This document shows positions 15,030-22,140 of a DNA stretch of 23,417 bases, piece after piece (positions within the stretch are counted from its first letter, which is position 1; each line of letters starts with the position of its first letter). Source of the DNA: Nitrospinaceae bacterium (lineage in GTDB: Bacteria; Nitrospinota; Nitrospinia; Nitrospinales; VA-1); NCBI GenBank assembly GCA_029937655.1, contig JAPYPK010000016.1, positions 1-23,417 of the forward strand, written 5' to 3'. The translations under genes and the position numbers were made by a program. The notes under the pieces were generated by a model, which was not told the DNA's origin, made no database searches, and saw nothing but the letters and a program-made list of their open reading frames with translations.

Positions 15030-15677
15030 ATGACTGATATCAAGGATAGCGAAACAACGACAGATTCTGAGTTTGCCAAAAAAGTCGCCGCGTATATAGA
15101 ACCCATTCTAAAACATTTGGACACAGAGGATGTTATTATCGATAAAGATAAAATCACGGAACTTTTCGTAAAGCTATGGGAATACGAAGATGGGGAAAAA
15201 TTAGACGCCCCAACTCAACGGTTGACCATTCTTGCGTTGTTTATGTACACCACTCATAATGTCCTTGAAGATTATAATATTAGAATTGATCGAGCCCGCC
15301 AATACATAACCCATGCTCTTCGGGAATGGTTAAAGCCTGAAATGGAGAAAGCTATAGCAGGTGAAAAAGCATCAGCCAATCCATTCAAAGCTTTTGTCGA
15401 TTCCAGTCAAGATAACTTTGAAGATACTTTTGGCTGGAAACATTTCATGCCGGATGTCAAAAAAAACGATGCGACCGAATTAAACTTCAAGTTCAAGAAA
15501 TGCTGGTTCGCCGAATTTTTTATCCGTTTTGGTAGAGTCGACCATATTCCCACTGCCTGTGAATTCGACAAGATACAGTGGAACGCCAGGGAGGATTACG
15601 TGGACTTGAAACTAACCAATCTGTTCGCAAAACTTGGAACACTTTGTCAGTTCAAATACACACCGATTAAAAAATAA
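15030..15677 (+). CDS. ATC-hydrolase-like protein
   Basis: Start set at ATG 15030 (MTDIKDSE), with GGAAAA upstream; a longer frame reaching 14985 would add an unlikely hydrophobic leader. The 215-residue protein is acidic and probably soluble. Its C-terminal third carries a pattern I associate with the L-2-amino-thiazoline-4-carboxylic acid hydrolase family: KKCWFAEFFIRFG (C158), ACEFD (C177) and GTLCQFKY (C206), in the right order and spacing. The N-terminal 120 residues are helical and less recognisable. Most members of that family are uncharacterised, so hydrolysis of a cyclic thiazoline is only a family-level suggestion. Its upstream neighbour is the divergent thiO. Confidence 0.55.
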   Translation: MTDIKDSETTTDSEFAKKVAAYIEPILKHLDTEDVIIDKDKITELFVKLWEYEDGEKLDAPTQRLTILALFMYTTHNVLEDYNIRIDRARQYITHALREWLKPEMEKAIAGEKASANPFKAFVDSSQDNFEDTFGWKHFMPDVKKNDATELNFKFKKCWFAEFFIRFGRVDHIPTACEFDKIQWNAREDYVDLKLTNLFAKLGTLCQFKYTPIKK

Positions 15678-15853
15678 TTCAAAAAAAATCTAACCCGGTT
15701 TCCTTCTCGGTGAAGCACTAAGTTTACAGTAAATTCATACTTTCCTTTCACCAAAGCCTGATTAAAAACAAAACAAGACCACCCGCTACTTTTCCCTTAA
15801 TATAGAAGAAGTAACTAGGTATTCAAACCTGTACGTTCTAACCCCAAACCCTT

Positions 15854-16801
15854 ATGAAACCTGAAATCACTCTCATTATAACAAACTGGAACGGATCAAA
15901 ACTGCTGAGAGAATGTCTACCAACCGTTCTAGAGGCCGTGAGATTCGACCGCCACCATTGTTACGAAGTGATGGTCATAGACGACTGCAGCAACGACAAT
16001 AGTTTGAAAGTCCTAACTGACGAATTTCCCCAAGTTCGGGCAGAACAAACCCCACAAAATCTCGGTTTTCAAGAAGCAAATAATTACGCTGTAAATTTGG
16101 CAGAATCAAAGATTGTCATGCCCATGAATAACGACATTAAACTTGACCCAAAAGCCTTGCACTACCTCGCTCTACACTTTGACAACAAAGATACATTTGC
16201 AGTTAGTGGAAAAATATTTGCTTTTGATCAAACTACCTTTTTATATGGAAATAGGGGTGGCTACTTTCATAAAGGGCATTTCCATCTTTACGAAAAGCCA
16301 CCGGAAGACGAGAGCCAAACCCTGTTTGCCTGCGGTGGTGCTTTCATGGTCAATCGACAAAAATACCTAGACCTAGGTGGCTTTGACTCGATGTACCACC
16401 CTCTTTATTATGAAGAAATTGACCTCTCCTATCGAGCACTCAAACGCGGATGGAAGGTCCATTATGAACCACAGTCCATCGCTTACCATAAAGTACAGGC
16501 AACAATCACTCGACAAGAAAAACTTCGACGCATTTCTTTAATCTCTGCACGAAATAATTATCTTTTTATTTGGAAAAATATCCTTGATCGATCCATGACA
16601 CTCACATTTCTATTTTATATTCCTCTCTTTTTATTACGTGATTTATTCCGATTAAAGTCACGGTTCTGGGTCGCATTTTATATGGCACTTAAAAGACTCC
16701 CGAGAGCACTTAGAGGGCGGTCCATAGAACAGTCAGCTGTTCTATATTCAGATCGAGAAATTCTTTCCCGTATCAACGCAAACTCTGCGCATTTGCGCTA
16801 A
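15854..16801 (+). CDS. GT2 family glycosyltransferase
   Basis: 315 residues. The GT-A fold is clear: TLIITNWNGSKLLRECL at the N-terminus, the nucleotide-sugar motif VMVIDDCSNDNS (residues 39-50), QNLGFQEANNYAV, and the metal-site equivalent MPMNNDI near 94. GGFDSMYHPLYYEEIDLSYR contains the catalytic-type acidic cluster (EEID). A hydrophobic segment near 245-265 (LTFLFYIPLFLLRDLF) probably anchors the C-terminus at the membrane. This is the rhamnosyltransferase-like branch of GT2 that adds sugars to surface polysaccharide or lipid-linked intermediates. The next gene begins 5 nt after its stop, so they are co-expressed and likely act on the same glycan. The ribosome site is poor. Confidence 0.85.
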   Translation: MKPEITLIITNWNGSKLLRECLPTVLEAVRFDRHHCYEVMVIDDCSNDNSLKVLTDEFPQVRAEQTPQNLGFQEANNYAVNLAESKIVMPMNNDIKLDPKALHYLALHFDNKDTFAVSGKIFAFDQTTFLYGNRGGYFHKGHFHLYEKPPEDESQTLFACGGAFMVNRQKYLDLGGFDSMYHPLYYEEIDLSYRALKRGWKVHYEPQSIAYHKVQATITRQEKLRRISLISARNNYLFIWKNILDRSMTLTFLFYIPLFLLRDLFRLKSRFWVAFYMALKRLPRALRGRSIEQSAVLYSDREILSRINANSAHLR

Positions 16802-16806
16802 TAACC

Positions 16807-17799
16807 ATGTCCTCAGTAGCAATTCATTGCAAAGCATCAATTTCTGATGGGATGGGACACATCTATCGCCAGATTAATCTAGCGAATGAACTAAAAAAAC
16901 AAGGGTGGGAGATTTCTTTTTACATTCCTAACTTTGCTCCTGCTATTGATTTGCTAAGCCAGGCAGAGTTCACCTTGGTAATTACGGATCCCGAATCTTC
17001 CATTGCCGAATACTTAGACAAGTTTTATGATTTTGTTATTCTCGATATACAAGACACAACTGAGTCATTAGTTTATTCAGTAAAAAAATGCACTCGCTAT
17101 ATCGCTAGTTTTGAAGATTTGGGGGCAGGACGTAATCATGTAGATATTCTTATAGACTGCAACTTAGCGCCTTCAGAAACCAAAAGTCTTCCTTCTTATA
17201 CGAGGGGATTACTTGGACCCGATTATTCTGTATTACATCCAGATTTTGCTTATTACCATACCCAGTCACGGAATTTTGGGGCTTCCTCTCAGTCGGTATT
17301 GATAAGTATGGGTGCTACCGACCCAAAAAACCTAACCCTTCCTTTAACCAGTTTTGTTCTGCAAGAAAAACATGGCCTGAAGATAACGGTTCTGATTGGA
17401 CATAACGCGAATATTACACCTGACCTTAACAAACTCTCAAATCAATTTAAGTTATTAAACGTTCTAGATCCAATATCCAATATGGCTCAAATGTTATGGG
17501 AGCATGATGTGGTGATTTGCTCTGGCGGTGTAACCCTTCACGAAGCTATGGCAGTGGGTACGCCTGCCTTTGTCGTAAACCAAGTCGCACACCAGCAGAC
17601 CAAAGCTCGATTCGTAGAAAAATCAGGAGCCGCGATCAATTTAGGAATAGGCACCCAGTACGACGTAAAAAAACTGCGCGAAGCCCTTGATTTCAAAAAA
17701 CCGAAACTAGAATCAATGAGTCTAAAAGCCAAGCAATTGATCGATGGGCGCGGTCTTTACCGCATTATTGATGCCATTAACAAGTTGATTAAGATGTAA
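16807..17799 (+). CDS. PseG/SpsG-like UDP-sugar hydrolase or glycosyltransferase
   Basis: 330 residues with a GT-B fold. The N-terminal SDGMGHIYRQINLANEL carries the GxGHxxR motif of PseG/SpsG proteins. In the C-terminal half, LISMGATDPKNLTL and CSGGVTLHEAMAVGTPAFVV form the UDP-binding region. PseG removes UDP from UDP-2,4-diacetamido-trideoxy-altropyranose during pseudaminic acid synthesis; SpsG homologues occur in other surface-glycan loci. No PseB, PseC, PseH, PseI or PseF gene is present here, so the precise substrate is uncertain. It is tightly coupled to the GT2 gene (5-nt gap). The end of the gene faces the decayed region after 17800. Confidence 0.8.
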   Translation: MSSVAIHCKASISDGMGHIYRQINLANELKKQGWEISFYIPNFAPAIDLLSQAEFTLVITDPESSIAEYLDKFYDFVILDIQDTTESLVYSVKKCTRYIASFEDLGAGRNHVDILIDCNLAPSETKSLPSYTRGLLGPDYSVLHPDFAYYHTQSRNFGASSQSVLISMGATDPKNLTLPLTSFVLQEKHGLKITVLIGHNANITPDLNKLSNQFKLLNVLDPISNMAQMLWEHDVVICSGGVTLHEAMAVGTPAFVVNQVAHQQTKARFVEKSGAAINLGIGTQYDVKKLREALDFKKPKLESMSLKAKQLIDGRGLYRIIDAINKLIKM

Positions 17800-17802
17800 C
17801 TT

Positions 17803-17833
17803 GTAAAAAAAACCACTGCATATATTTCAGTGG
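17803..17833 (-). terminator. Hairpin after the glycan genes
   Basis: CCACTG (17813-17818) pairs with CAGTGG (17828-17833). An eight-base A-run immediately precedes the left arm, so the terminator orientation is minus-strand (hairpin then T8). It may have served a minus-strand gene now decayed, such as the TPR copy at 18246. On the plus strand there is no T-run after it. Confidence 0.5.
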
Positions 17834-17937
17834 GGCAGCAGATCAACTTCCTTTGGGACATGGAGACTAGCAGCCCTAAGAAAGCTCTTTTAGAAACCGT
17901 TTGCAGATACATTAACTGGTATAACGCCAAACTATAA
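17833..17937 (+). pseudogene. Possible transposase C-terminal fragment
   Basis: A plus-strand frame open to TAA 17935-17937 reads ...SSPKKALLETVCRYINWYNAKL. The RYINWYNAK stretch recalls the conserved C-terminus of IS3-type DDE transposases (YIxxYNxxRxH), but the family's following LGYLSP is missing. The fragment is short, has no start, and sits directly before two other broken genes. This is a weak resemblance and no terminal inverted repeats were found. Confidence 0.15.
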
Positions 17938-17946
17938 TATTCAAAT

Positions 17947-18221
17947 ATTTCAAAATTAAAAATATTACTACTTTTGTTCATCACTACCTGCGCCTCAGAC
18001 CAGAAAACACTCCCAGAGACACATTCTCCGGATGCCCGGTTATTTAAGAAAGTATGTAGCGATTGTCATAGACAAACATCGTCCTGGAGAGCCCGTACTG
18101 CAAGCGAATGGGGTGAGAGACGGTAGATGTAATGTTGCGGCATATGGTAGCCAGAGGCGTTGTCTATAATAAACAAGAAATTCAGACAATTCGCGCTTAT
18201 TTAAAAAGAAATGCCAACTAG
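17947..18221 (+). pseudogene. Frameshifted cytochrome c lipoprotein gene
   Basis: Joining two frames restores a small c-type cytochrome. The first part reads (M)SKLKILLLLFITTC, a lipoprotein signal with the lipid cysteine at 17989-17991. It is followed by the haem-binding site CSDCH at 18055-18069. The frame then breaks at the GAGAGA run (18115-18120), where two extra bases (or one missing) lead to TAG. The continuing frame gives TVDVMLRHMVARGVVYNKQE and IQTIRAYLKRNAN, ending at TAG 18219-18221; the RHM and IxxYLxxN patterns are typical of the distal haem-ligand region. The position expected for the initiator is ATT 17947 instead of ATG. Two independent lesions make loss of function likely. 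Confidence 0.75.
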
Positions 18222-18245
18222 TTGGTTAATAAAATAGAATTAGAG

Positions 18246-18452
18246 TTTCACTGGATATGGGCTAACAAATTCTTTGATTCTAAAATTAAGGCGTTCCCAT
18301 TAGCATTTTCTTGGTCCACCTTAAAATGCTTGGAAGCATCTCCATGATCACCTAGTTTATCTAACGCCAAGGCCTCATTGAATGAATCTCCCCCATCCCT
18401 GACTGAATTTCACCGGCTTCACGAAAATATTTTAAGGCTATATCAAAATGCC
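18246..18452 (-). pseudogene. Truncated copy of the TPR lipoprotein gene
   Basis: About 90% identical (roughly 20 mismatches and one gap) to 22744-22950, the C-terminal half of the intact TPR lipoprotein gene, in the same orientation. The stop position is conserved (CAG TGA here, CAG TAA in the intact copy). A one-base deletion near 18375 breaks the frame. The N-terminal half, signal peptide and lipobox are missing: identity stops abruptly at 18452. It is therefore a dead partial duplicate. Confidence 0.88.
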
Positions 18453-18595
18453 ATTACAAACGAGTTAAAAAATAGAGCCACTGAGATAGAATAACTCTTT
18501 TTTTTTCAATTGGATATGTCTGCAAGGTTGTCATTGACTCGTTGAGCTGTCGGTTAAAAATCAATGATGCCTGGTGAAAAACAGCTATTTTGCAC

Positions 18596-18648
18596 TTGAC
18601 ATTATAATCTCACTAAATAATAATGATAATCATAATCATAATCATAAT
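18596..18648 (+). promoter_or_regulatory. Porin promoter with overlapping Fur box
   Basis: TTGACA at 18596-18601 is a perfect -35 hexamer, and 17 bases later AATAAT (18619-18624) can act as -10. The 19 bases 18619-18637 match the E. coli Fur consensus GATAATGATAATCATTATC at 17 positions. Four successive hexamers GATAAT, CATAAT, CATAAT, CATAAT (18625-18648) follow. A site covering the -10 region would block transcription when Fe2+-Fur is bound. The porin start is 80 bases downstream. Confidence 0.7.
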
Positions 18649-18727
18649 AAACTTATCATGTTTGAAAATGTTGGTTGGCCAGTTTAGATAAATTTAGTTT
18701 ATTTTTTGATGAAAAAGGAGATTTTTC

Positions 18728-20005
18728 ATGAAACAAAAGTTTTTTACGCTCTTATTGATGGCTCTGGTGCTGCTGTTCTTGGGTAGTACCTCAGCATATT
18801 CTGTCACTACGGACGAGTTGAAACGGCAAATCGATTCACTTTCGGGTAAGGTGGATGATTTGAAAAAGAAAAACCGGAGGATGCGTGGAGCACCGTCCGA
18901 AGACCATAACAAAGTTTCAGTTCATGGTTATGGTGAGATGCATGGAACTATTCAGGAGGGAGAGAACCAACTTGATAACCATCGATTTGTTATTGGAGTT
19001 CATGCTCCTTTGGCTGATTGGGTTCATCTGAATGCTGAAATAGATTTTGAGCATGCATCTCAGGAACTGGAGTTCGAGTACGGTCATCTGGACTTTTTGG
19101 TGTCCCCCACTCTTAATTTTAAGGTGGGAGTTATGTTGATGCCAGTGGGAGCTCTTAATGAGTTCCACGAACCTAATCGGTTCTTTACAGTGGAACGCCC
19201 CTACGTACAAAGCCAAATCATTCCTTCAACATGGGGTGCCGGGGGTGCTGGTATATTTGGTAGTAGTGGTGGCATCAACTACAGGCTTTACATCGTCAAT
19301 TCCCTGCAATCTGTCAAACAATCGGGTGCATCGGCTGGTAGTGGAAACGGTAATGGCGGTTGTGATCTCCAGTTTAAAGATACTAGTGGTATACGCAGTG
19401 GCCGCGGACAAATCAATAAAAGGTGCTTTGAGAATGTGGCCGCGACCGGTCGTGTTGAGTGGCCCATGTTAGCTCCTGGCCTTTCGGCTGGGGCCTCCTT
19501 CTTTGCTGGAAATACCACTCAAGGTAAAATAGATGAAGGCGGATTTATGGGCCTTCTTGAAGGGGATATCAATTACCGTAACGGTTGGTTTGAGATGAAC
19601 TCGACTATCGTGAACATCACTATAGAAGACGCAGCCGAGATCAACCAGTTTGCGAAAGCAGAAGGCACCGCTAGTGGATCCGTAGGTGATCGGATTTTTG
19701 GCATGAACATTCAGGCGGGTATTCACATTCCTCAATTAATGGGTAAACAAACGAAGCATGATTGGATCGCTCATGCCATGTATGAATCGATCGATACCCA
19801 GGCGAGTTTATCGAACTGTTTGACTACCACAGCCGGCACATCTAATTGTGAAGTCGATGGTAAAGCCTCTCGTGACATCGTCACTTTTGGAATTACTTAC
19901 AAACCAATTCCTGCTGTGGCTCTTAAACTGGACCGTACTCACTGGTGGTACGGCGATGAATCAACTAAGTACACTACAAATCTTGGTGTTGCCTATATGT
20001 ACTAG
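18728..20005 (+). CDS. Outer-membrane porin with N-terminal coiled coil
   Basis: ATG 18728 follows AAGGAG with ideal spacing. The 425-residue product has a Sec signal (about 1-24, ending TSAYS). A short coiled coil, TDELKRQIDSLSGKVDDLKK, may span the periplasm. A beta-rich barrel follows, with alternating strands and the repeated aromatic girdle seen in OprP/OprO-like and related porins. It ends in beta-strand LGVAYMY with a terminal aromatic residue. Two Cys pairs (GGCDL/KRCFE and SNCLT/SNCEV) may form loop disulfides. The Gly/Ser/Asn-rich loop near residue 200 (SAGSGNGNGG) looks like an extracellular loop. Fur-type control suggests a role under iron limitation or in iron/anion uptake; the substrate is not determinable. 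By eye the gene is GC-richer than its neighbours. Confidence 0.82.
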   Translation: MKQKFFTLLLMALVLLFLGSTSAYSVTTDELKRQIDSLSGKVDDLKKKNRRMRGAPSEDHNKVSVHGYGEMHGTIQEGENQLDNHRFVIGVHAPLADWVHLNAEIDFEHASQELEFEYGHLDFLVSPTLNFKVGVMLMPVGALNEFHEPNRFFTVERPYVQSQIIPSTWGAGGAGIFGSSGGINYRLYIVNSLQSVKQSGASAGSGNGNGGCDLQFKDTSGIRSGRGQINKRCFENVAATGRVEWPMLAPGLSAGASFFAGNTTQGKIDEGGFMGLLEGDINYRNGWFEMNSTIVNITIEDAAEINQFAKAEGTASGSVGDRIFGMNIQAGIHIPQLMGKQTKHDWIAHAMYESIDTQASLSNCLTTTAGTSNCEVDGKASRDIVTFGITYKPIPAVALKLDRTHWWYGDESTKYTTNLGVAYMY

Positions 20006-20022
20006 TGCGTGGTAGGTACTCT

Positions 20023-20081
20023 ATCCTGATATCTTGAATTTTTTTCCTCCAATGGAGATTCTGGATATCAGGATTTTTTTT
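20023..20081 (+). terminator. Intrinsic terminator of the porin gene
   Basis: ATCCTGATATC (20023-20033) and GATATCAGGAT (20064-20074) form a perfect 11-bp stem followed by seven to eight T residues. The 30-base loop contains a small CTCC/GGAG hairpin. It starts 18 bases after the porin stop. Confidence 0.92.
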
Positions 20082-20235
20082 GGTTGGGAAGCAAAATATT
20101 AGGCGGTTGAATGCAACCTCATAAAAATTTTTCGCCCCATAAATTTTAGGGCTAATATATGCTAAAAACATTTGTGGAACTCATAGAACTTTTGGGTCAT
20201 CTTCTATTAACAATCTGAGTTCTCCTCTCCTCAAG

Positions 20236-20255
20236 AAAAAATGCTTTTGCATTTT
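20236..20255 (-). terminator. Terminator after a tiny minus-strand ORF
   Basis: AAAATGC (20238-20244) pairs with GCATTTT (20249-20255) around a TTTT loop. On the minus strand it is followed by a T-run. It starts one base after the stop of the small ORF at 20257, which supports that ORF being part of a real transcript. Confidence 0.55.
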
Positions 20256-20256
20256 A

Positions 20257-20385
20257 TTAAGAAGCATCCTTTACAGTTATCGCCCTTTTCAACTTTATTA
20301 TATTTTTTGCTTGTTGCCCACTCGCACTTCCACACATGAGTCCAACGAGTCCAAAAGTCACAAACAAAAAGAATGCTTTTCTTAT
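20257..20385 (-). CDS. Possible 42-residue secreted peptide
   Basis: The frame reads IRKAFFLFVTFGLVGLMCGS and continues ASGQQAKNIIKLKRAITVKDAS. The front looks like a signal peptide, perhaps a lipoprotein with its Cys at residue 18; the mature end is short and basic. GAGGGAAG is upstream, but the codon there is ATA (20385), not a usual start. A longer version beginning at ATG 20448 would start inside the neighbouring terminator hairpin and is unlikely. A terminator directly after the stop is the main support. Confidence 0.3.
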   Translation of the reverse strand: MRKAFFLFVTFGLVGLMCGSASGQQAKNIIKLKRAITVKDAS

Positions 20386-20418
20386 CTTCCCTCTTTTCTC
20401 TTTGCTCTCACCAAAAAC

Positions 20419-20454
20419 AAAAAAAACGAGATGGCCCGACAGAGTCATCTCGTT
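20419..20454 (-). terminator. Strong minus-strand terminator
   Basis: AACGAGATG (20425-20433) pairs over 9 bp with CATCTCGTT (20446-20454). Read on the minus strand, the hairpin is followed by eight T residues. It would end transcripts of the flavinylation operon, or of the candidate small RNA starting below the FNR-type site. Confidence 0.88.
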
Positions 20455-20620
20455 TAATTTCTTTATCCGATGGTTTCGAAGGTGAGGGAGTAAAGAAAAT
20501 AGCTACAGACTACTATTACTAAATTCTTAACTCATTGAATTTAACTAGTTAAAAACCTACATTACTATTAAATAGGAATTGCAAATATACACGAGCCTTA
20601 ATAATATGCCTGTCGATTGA
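20455..20620 (-). ncRNA. Candidate FNR-controlled small RNA
   Basis: Between the FNR-type site and the strong terminator lie about 165 bases with no usable open frame on the minus strand (only ATG-AGT-TAA and ATG-TAG). TAAAAT at 20630-20625 could be a -10 hexamer, giving a start near 20618. An RNA of about 200 nt including the terminator hairpin would result. This is an inference from spacing alone; it could equally be an operon 3' UTR. Confidence 0.25.
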
Positions 20621-20657
20621 AATTATTTTATTTTCATTTGTCAGCTTCTTCATTTGT

Positions 20658-20671
20658 TTGATTATAATCAA
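20658..20671. promoter_or_regulatory. Perfect FNR/CRP-FNR-type dyad
   Basis: TTGATTATAATCAA matches TTGAT-N4-ATCAA exactly, inside a 16-bp palindrome. It lies 10 bases beyond the stop of the membrane protein gene, not in front of any annotated gene. The nearest downstream -10-like sequence on the minus strand (GAAAAT or TAAAAT, 20635-20625) puts the site roughly 41-47 bases upstream of a start. Confidence 0.45.
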
Positions 20672-20680
20672 ATATAACCG

Positions 20681-21241
20681 TTATTTAATTTCTGCCTGCT
20701 CAAGGTCTTCTTGAAGTTCTGCGGTACTGGAACTTGTCGATAATCCAACCTCAAGTTTATTTTCTTTAGCTTTTAATTTTTCTTTGACAAGTATGTTTGC
20801 AATTTGAGATGCCTTTATTTTTTTGTTGCGAAGTACGTGAGTCATTAAAATAAATGGCAATGTGAATCCTACACCAAGATGCAGATATTCTATGGTTTCA
20901 CGCAACTCTTCTTTTGCGACATAATAAAGCAGATATGCTGTTATCATCTGAAATGCTGGCAGTGCAACAAGCAATATACCAAAAGCTTGTTTTGGCTTTT
21001 CCTCCCAAGTATCTCGCACATGTGTTCCCATTACATAGCCATAAGTAATCATCATTAAGAAAGCTACAAACCCATGGACTTGTAGGGCAGAGAATTGAAA
21101 CGGATGCTTTTCAAGGCCAAATTCACCTTCAACTATAAACCAGGTTTTAAGGATAAAAAAAGCCACACCACTACACCATGCAATAGCAAAAAGAGCAAAA
21201 AGCCATATTCGCTGAGGTTTTTGAATTTTGGCTTTATCCAT
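20681..21241 (-). CDS. Four-helix membrane protein of the flavinylation module
   Basis: 186 residues with four hydrophobic helices at about 11-35, 49-72, 85-108 and 119-137, then a charged, Lys/Glu-rich cytoplasmic tail. Histidines H46, H56, H74, H121 and H135 sit in or at the ends of helices, and such pairs can ligate haem b; the overall form recalls DUF4405/cytochrome b561-like subunits that accompany FMN-binding proteins. Its ATG overlaps the apbE stop by 8 nt (ATGGATAA), so translation is coupled. I infer that it passes electrons across the inner membrane to or from the flavoprotein. Haem binding is not proven by sequence; a non-haem anchor is possible. Confidence 0.65.
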   Translation of the reverse strand: MDKAKIQKPQRIWLFALFAIAWCSGVAFFILKTWFIVEGEFGLEKHPFQFSALQVHGFVAFLMMITYGYVMGTHVRDTWEEKPKQAFGILLVALPAFQMITAYLLYYVAKEELRETIEYLHLGVGFTLPFILMTHVLRNKKIKASQIANILVKEKLKAKENKLEVGLSTSSSTAELQEDLEQAEIK

Positions 21242-22115
21242 TTTCTAAAGCCTCACATAAGTCTTGAATGTTGCCGTTTTCATCAACAGATATTGCTTTA
21301 GCTCCATATGAATTAAAAATTGGCATGAGGTTTATATCCAGAAAAGCTACTTTTGTTAATGCGTCAGCTAACATGCAACTTGATGCAAAAACTGAAACAC
21401 TTCTTTTATCTTTAACTGCCTTTTTCGTTGACGAGTGAATAATAGAATTTTTGTTCCTATCCATATAGTAATTGCCGCTAGTTGCTAAGGCAGCTTGATG
21501 CATAGGAGTGCGTATTATGGATTTTAAACCTTTAGCATTTGACGCCTTAATACCAACTGATTGACCTGACCATTCTTTCATACGTAAATCACCACCCGCA
21601 TTGACAGTTATGTTCTCTACCAGATTTTCCACCATACACAGCGCTCTGTCGACAGCATAACCTTTGGCTATTCCTCCTAAGTCCAGCAGCGCTTTTCTTT
21701 TAAAGCTAATATTTCCATTCACTATTGAGACATCTTGCCAATTTGCCTGTTCATCATCGACATTAGGAAGGTAATCTGGAAGTAAGCCGTTTCTCACTAA
21801 AGTGGGGGCGATAGAAATATCATAGATACCGTTGGTTATTTTGCTTAAAGTCAATGCTGCCGTTAGCACTTCCTCCATATCTTTAGAAATAGGACAAGAG
21901 TGCCTGTATGCTTCCCTGTTTACGTATGAAAGCTCACTATCAGGATCATGAAAACTCATTAAGTTTTCAATCCTCTGTATTTCAGAAAACACATACTCCG
22001 TTATATCAAGCAAAGCGTTGTCATCACTTTCTAATGACACACTAACTTCAACATAAGTACCGAGTAGAGGTTTGCATCTTTTGATATGATTAGTTGCAGA
22101 TTGTGTTGCCAGCAT
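21234..22115 (-). CDS. apbE: FAD:protein FMN transferase ApbE
   Basis: 293 residues. Motifs in order: PLLGTYVEVSV, MSFHDPDSELSYVN, LLDLGGIAKGYAVDRAL (FAD/Mg-binding core), VNAGGDLRM, ATSGNYY, IIHSSTKK and the C-terminal SCMLADALTKVAF with the metal-binding Asp and Thr. ApbE attaches FMN by a phosphoester bond to Thr or Ser of target proteins. Most ApbE proteins are exported lipoproteins, but this N-terminus (MLATQSATNHIKRC) has no hydrophobic signal. Either the protein acts in the cytoplasm before export of its target, or the true start lies elsewhere. No longer in-frame signal was evident in the 25-nt gap to the upstream gene. The likely substrate is encoded immediately upstream. Confidence 0.93.
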   Translation of the reverse strand: MLATQSATNHIKRCKPLLGTYVEVSVSLESDDNALLDITEYVFSEIQRIENLMSFHDPDSELSYVNREAYRHSCPISKDMEEVLTAALTLSKITNGIYDISIAPTLVRNGLLPDYLPNVDDEQANWQDVSIVNGNISFKRKALLDLGGIAKGYAVDRALCMVENLVENITVNAGGDLRMKEWSGQSVGIKASNAKGLKSIIRTPMHQAALATSGNYYMDRNKNSIIHSSTKKAVKDKRSVSVFASSCMLADALTKVAFLDINLMPIFNSYGAKAISVDENGNIQDLCEALENG

Positions 22116-22140
22116 GACCAGACTTTGTCCTCACTCAAAA

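Larger units (their letters stand above)
20006..20680. other. Convergent intergenic region rich in terminators
   Basis: This 675-base gap separates the porin from the flavinylation operon. From left to right it holds the porin terminator (20023-20081), a small hairpin terminator (20236-20255), the possible secreted peptide, and the strong minus-strand terminator (20419-20454). A non-coding interval with the palindrome TTTAACTAGTTAAA (20540-20553) comes next, then a perfect FNR-type dyad at 20658-20671. Confidence 0.6.

Noticed and set aside
17757..17984. 75-codon minus-strand frame
   Set aside because: Overlaps the end of the PseG-like gene and the cytochrome c remnant on the other strand; no protein-like features or ribosome site.
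20257..20448. 63-codon version of the small secreted ORF
   Set aside because: Its ATG lies inside the stem of the strong terminator at 20419-20454; a shorter form or no translation is more plausible.
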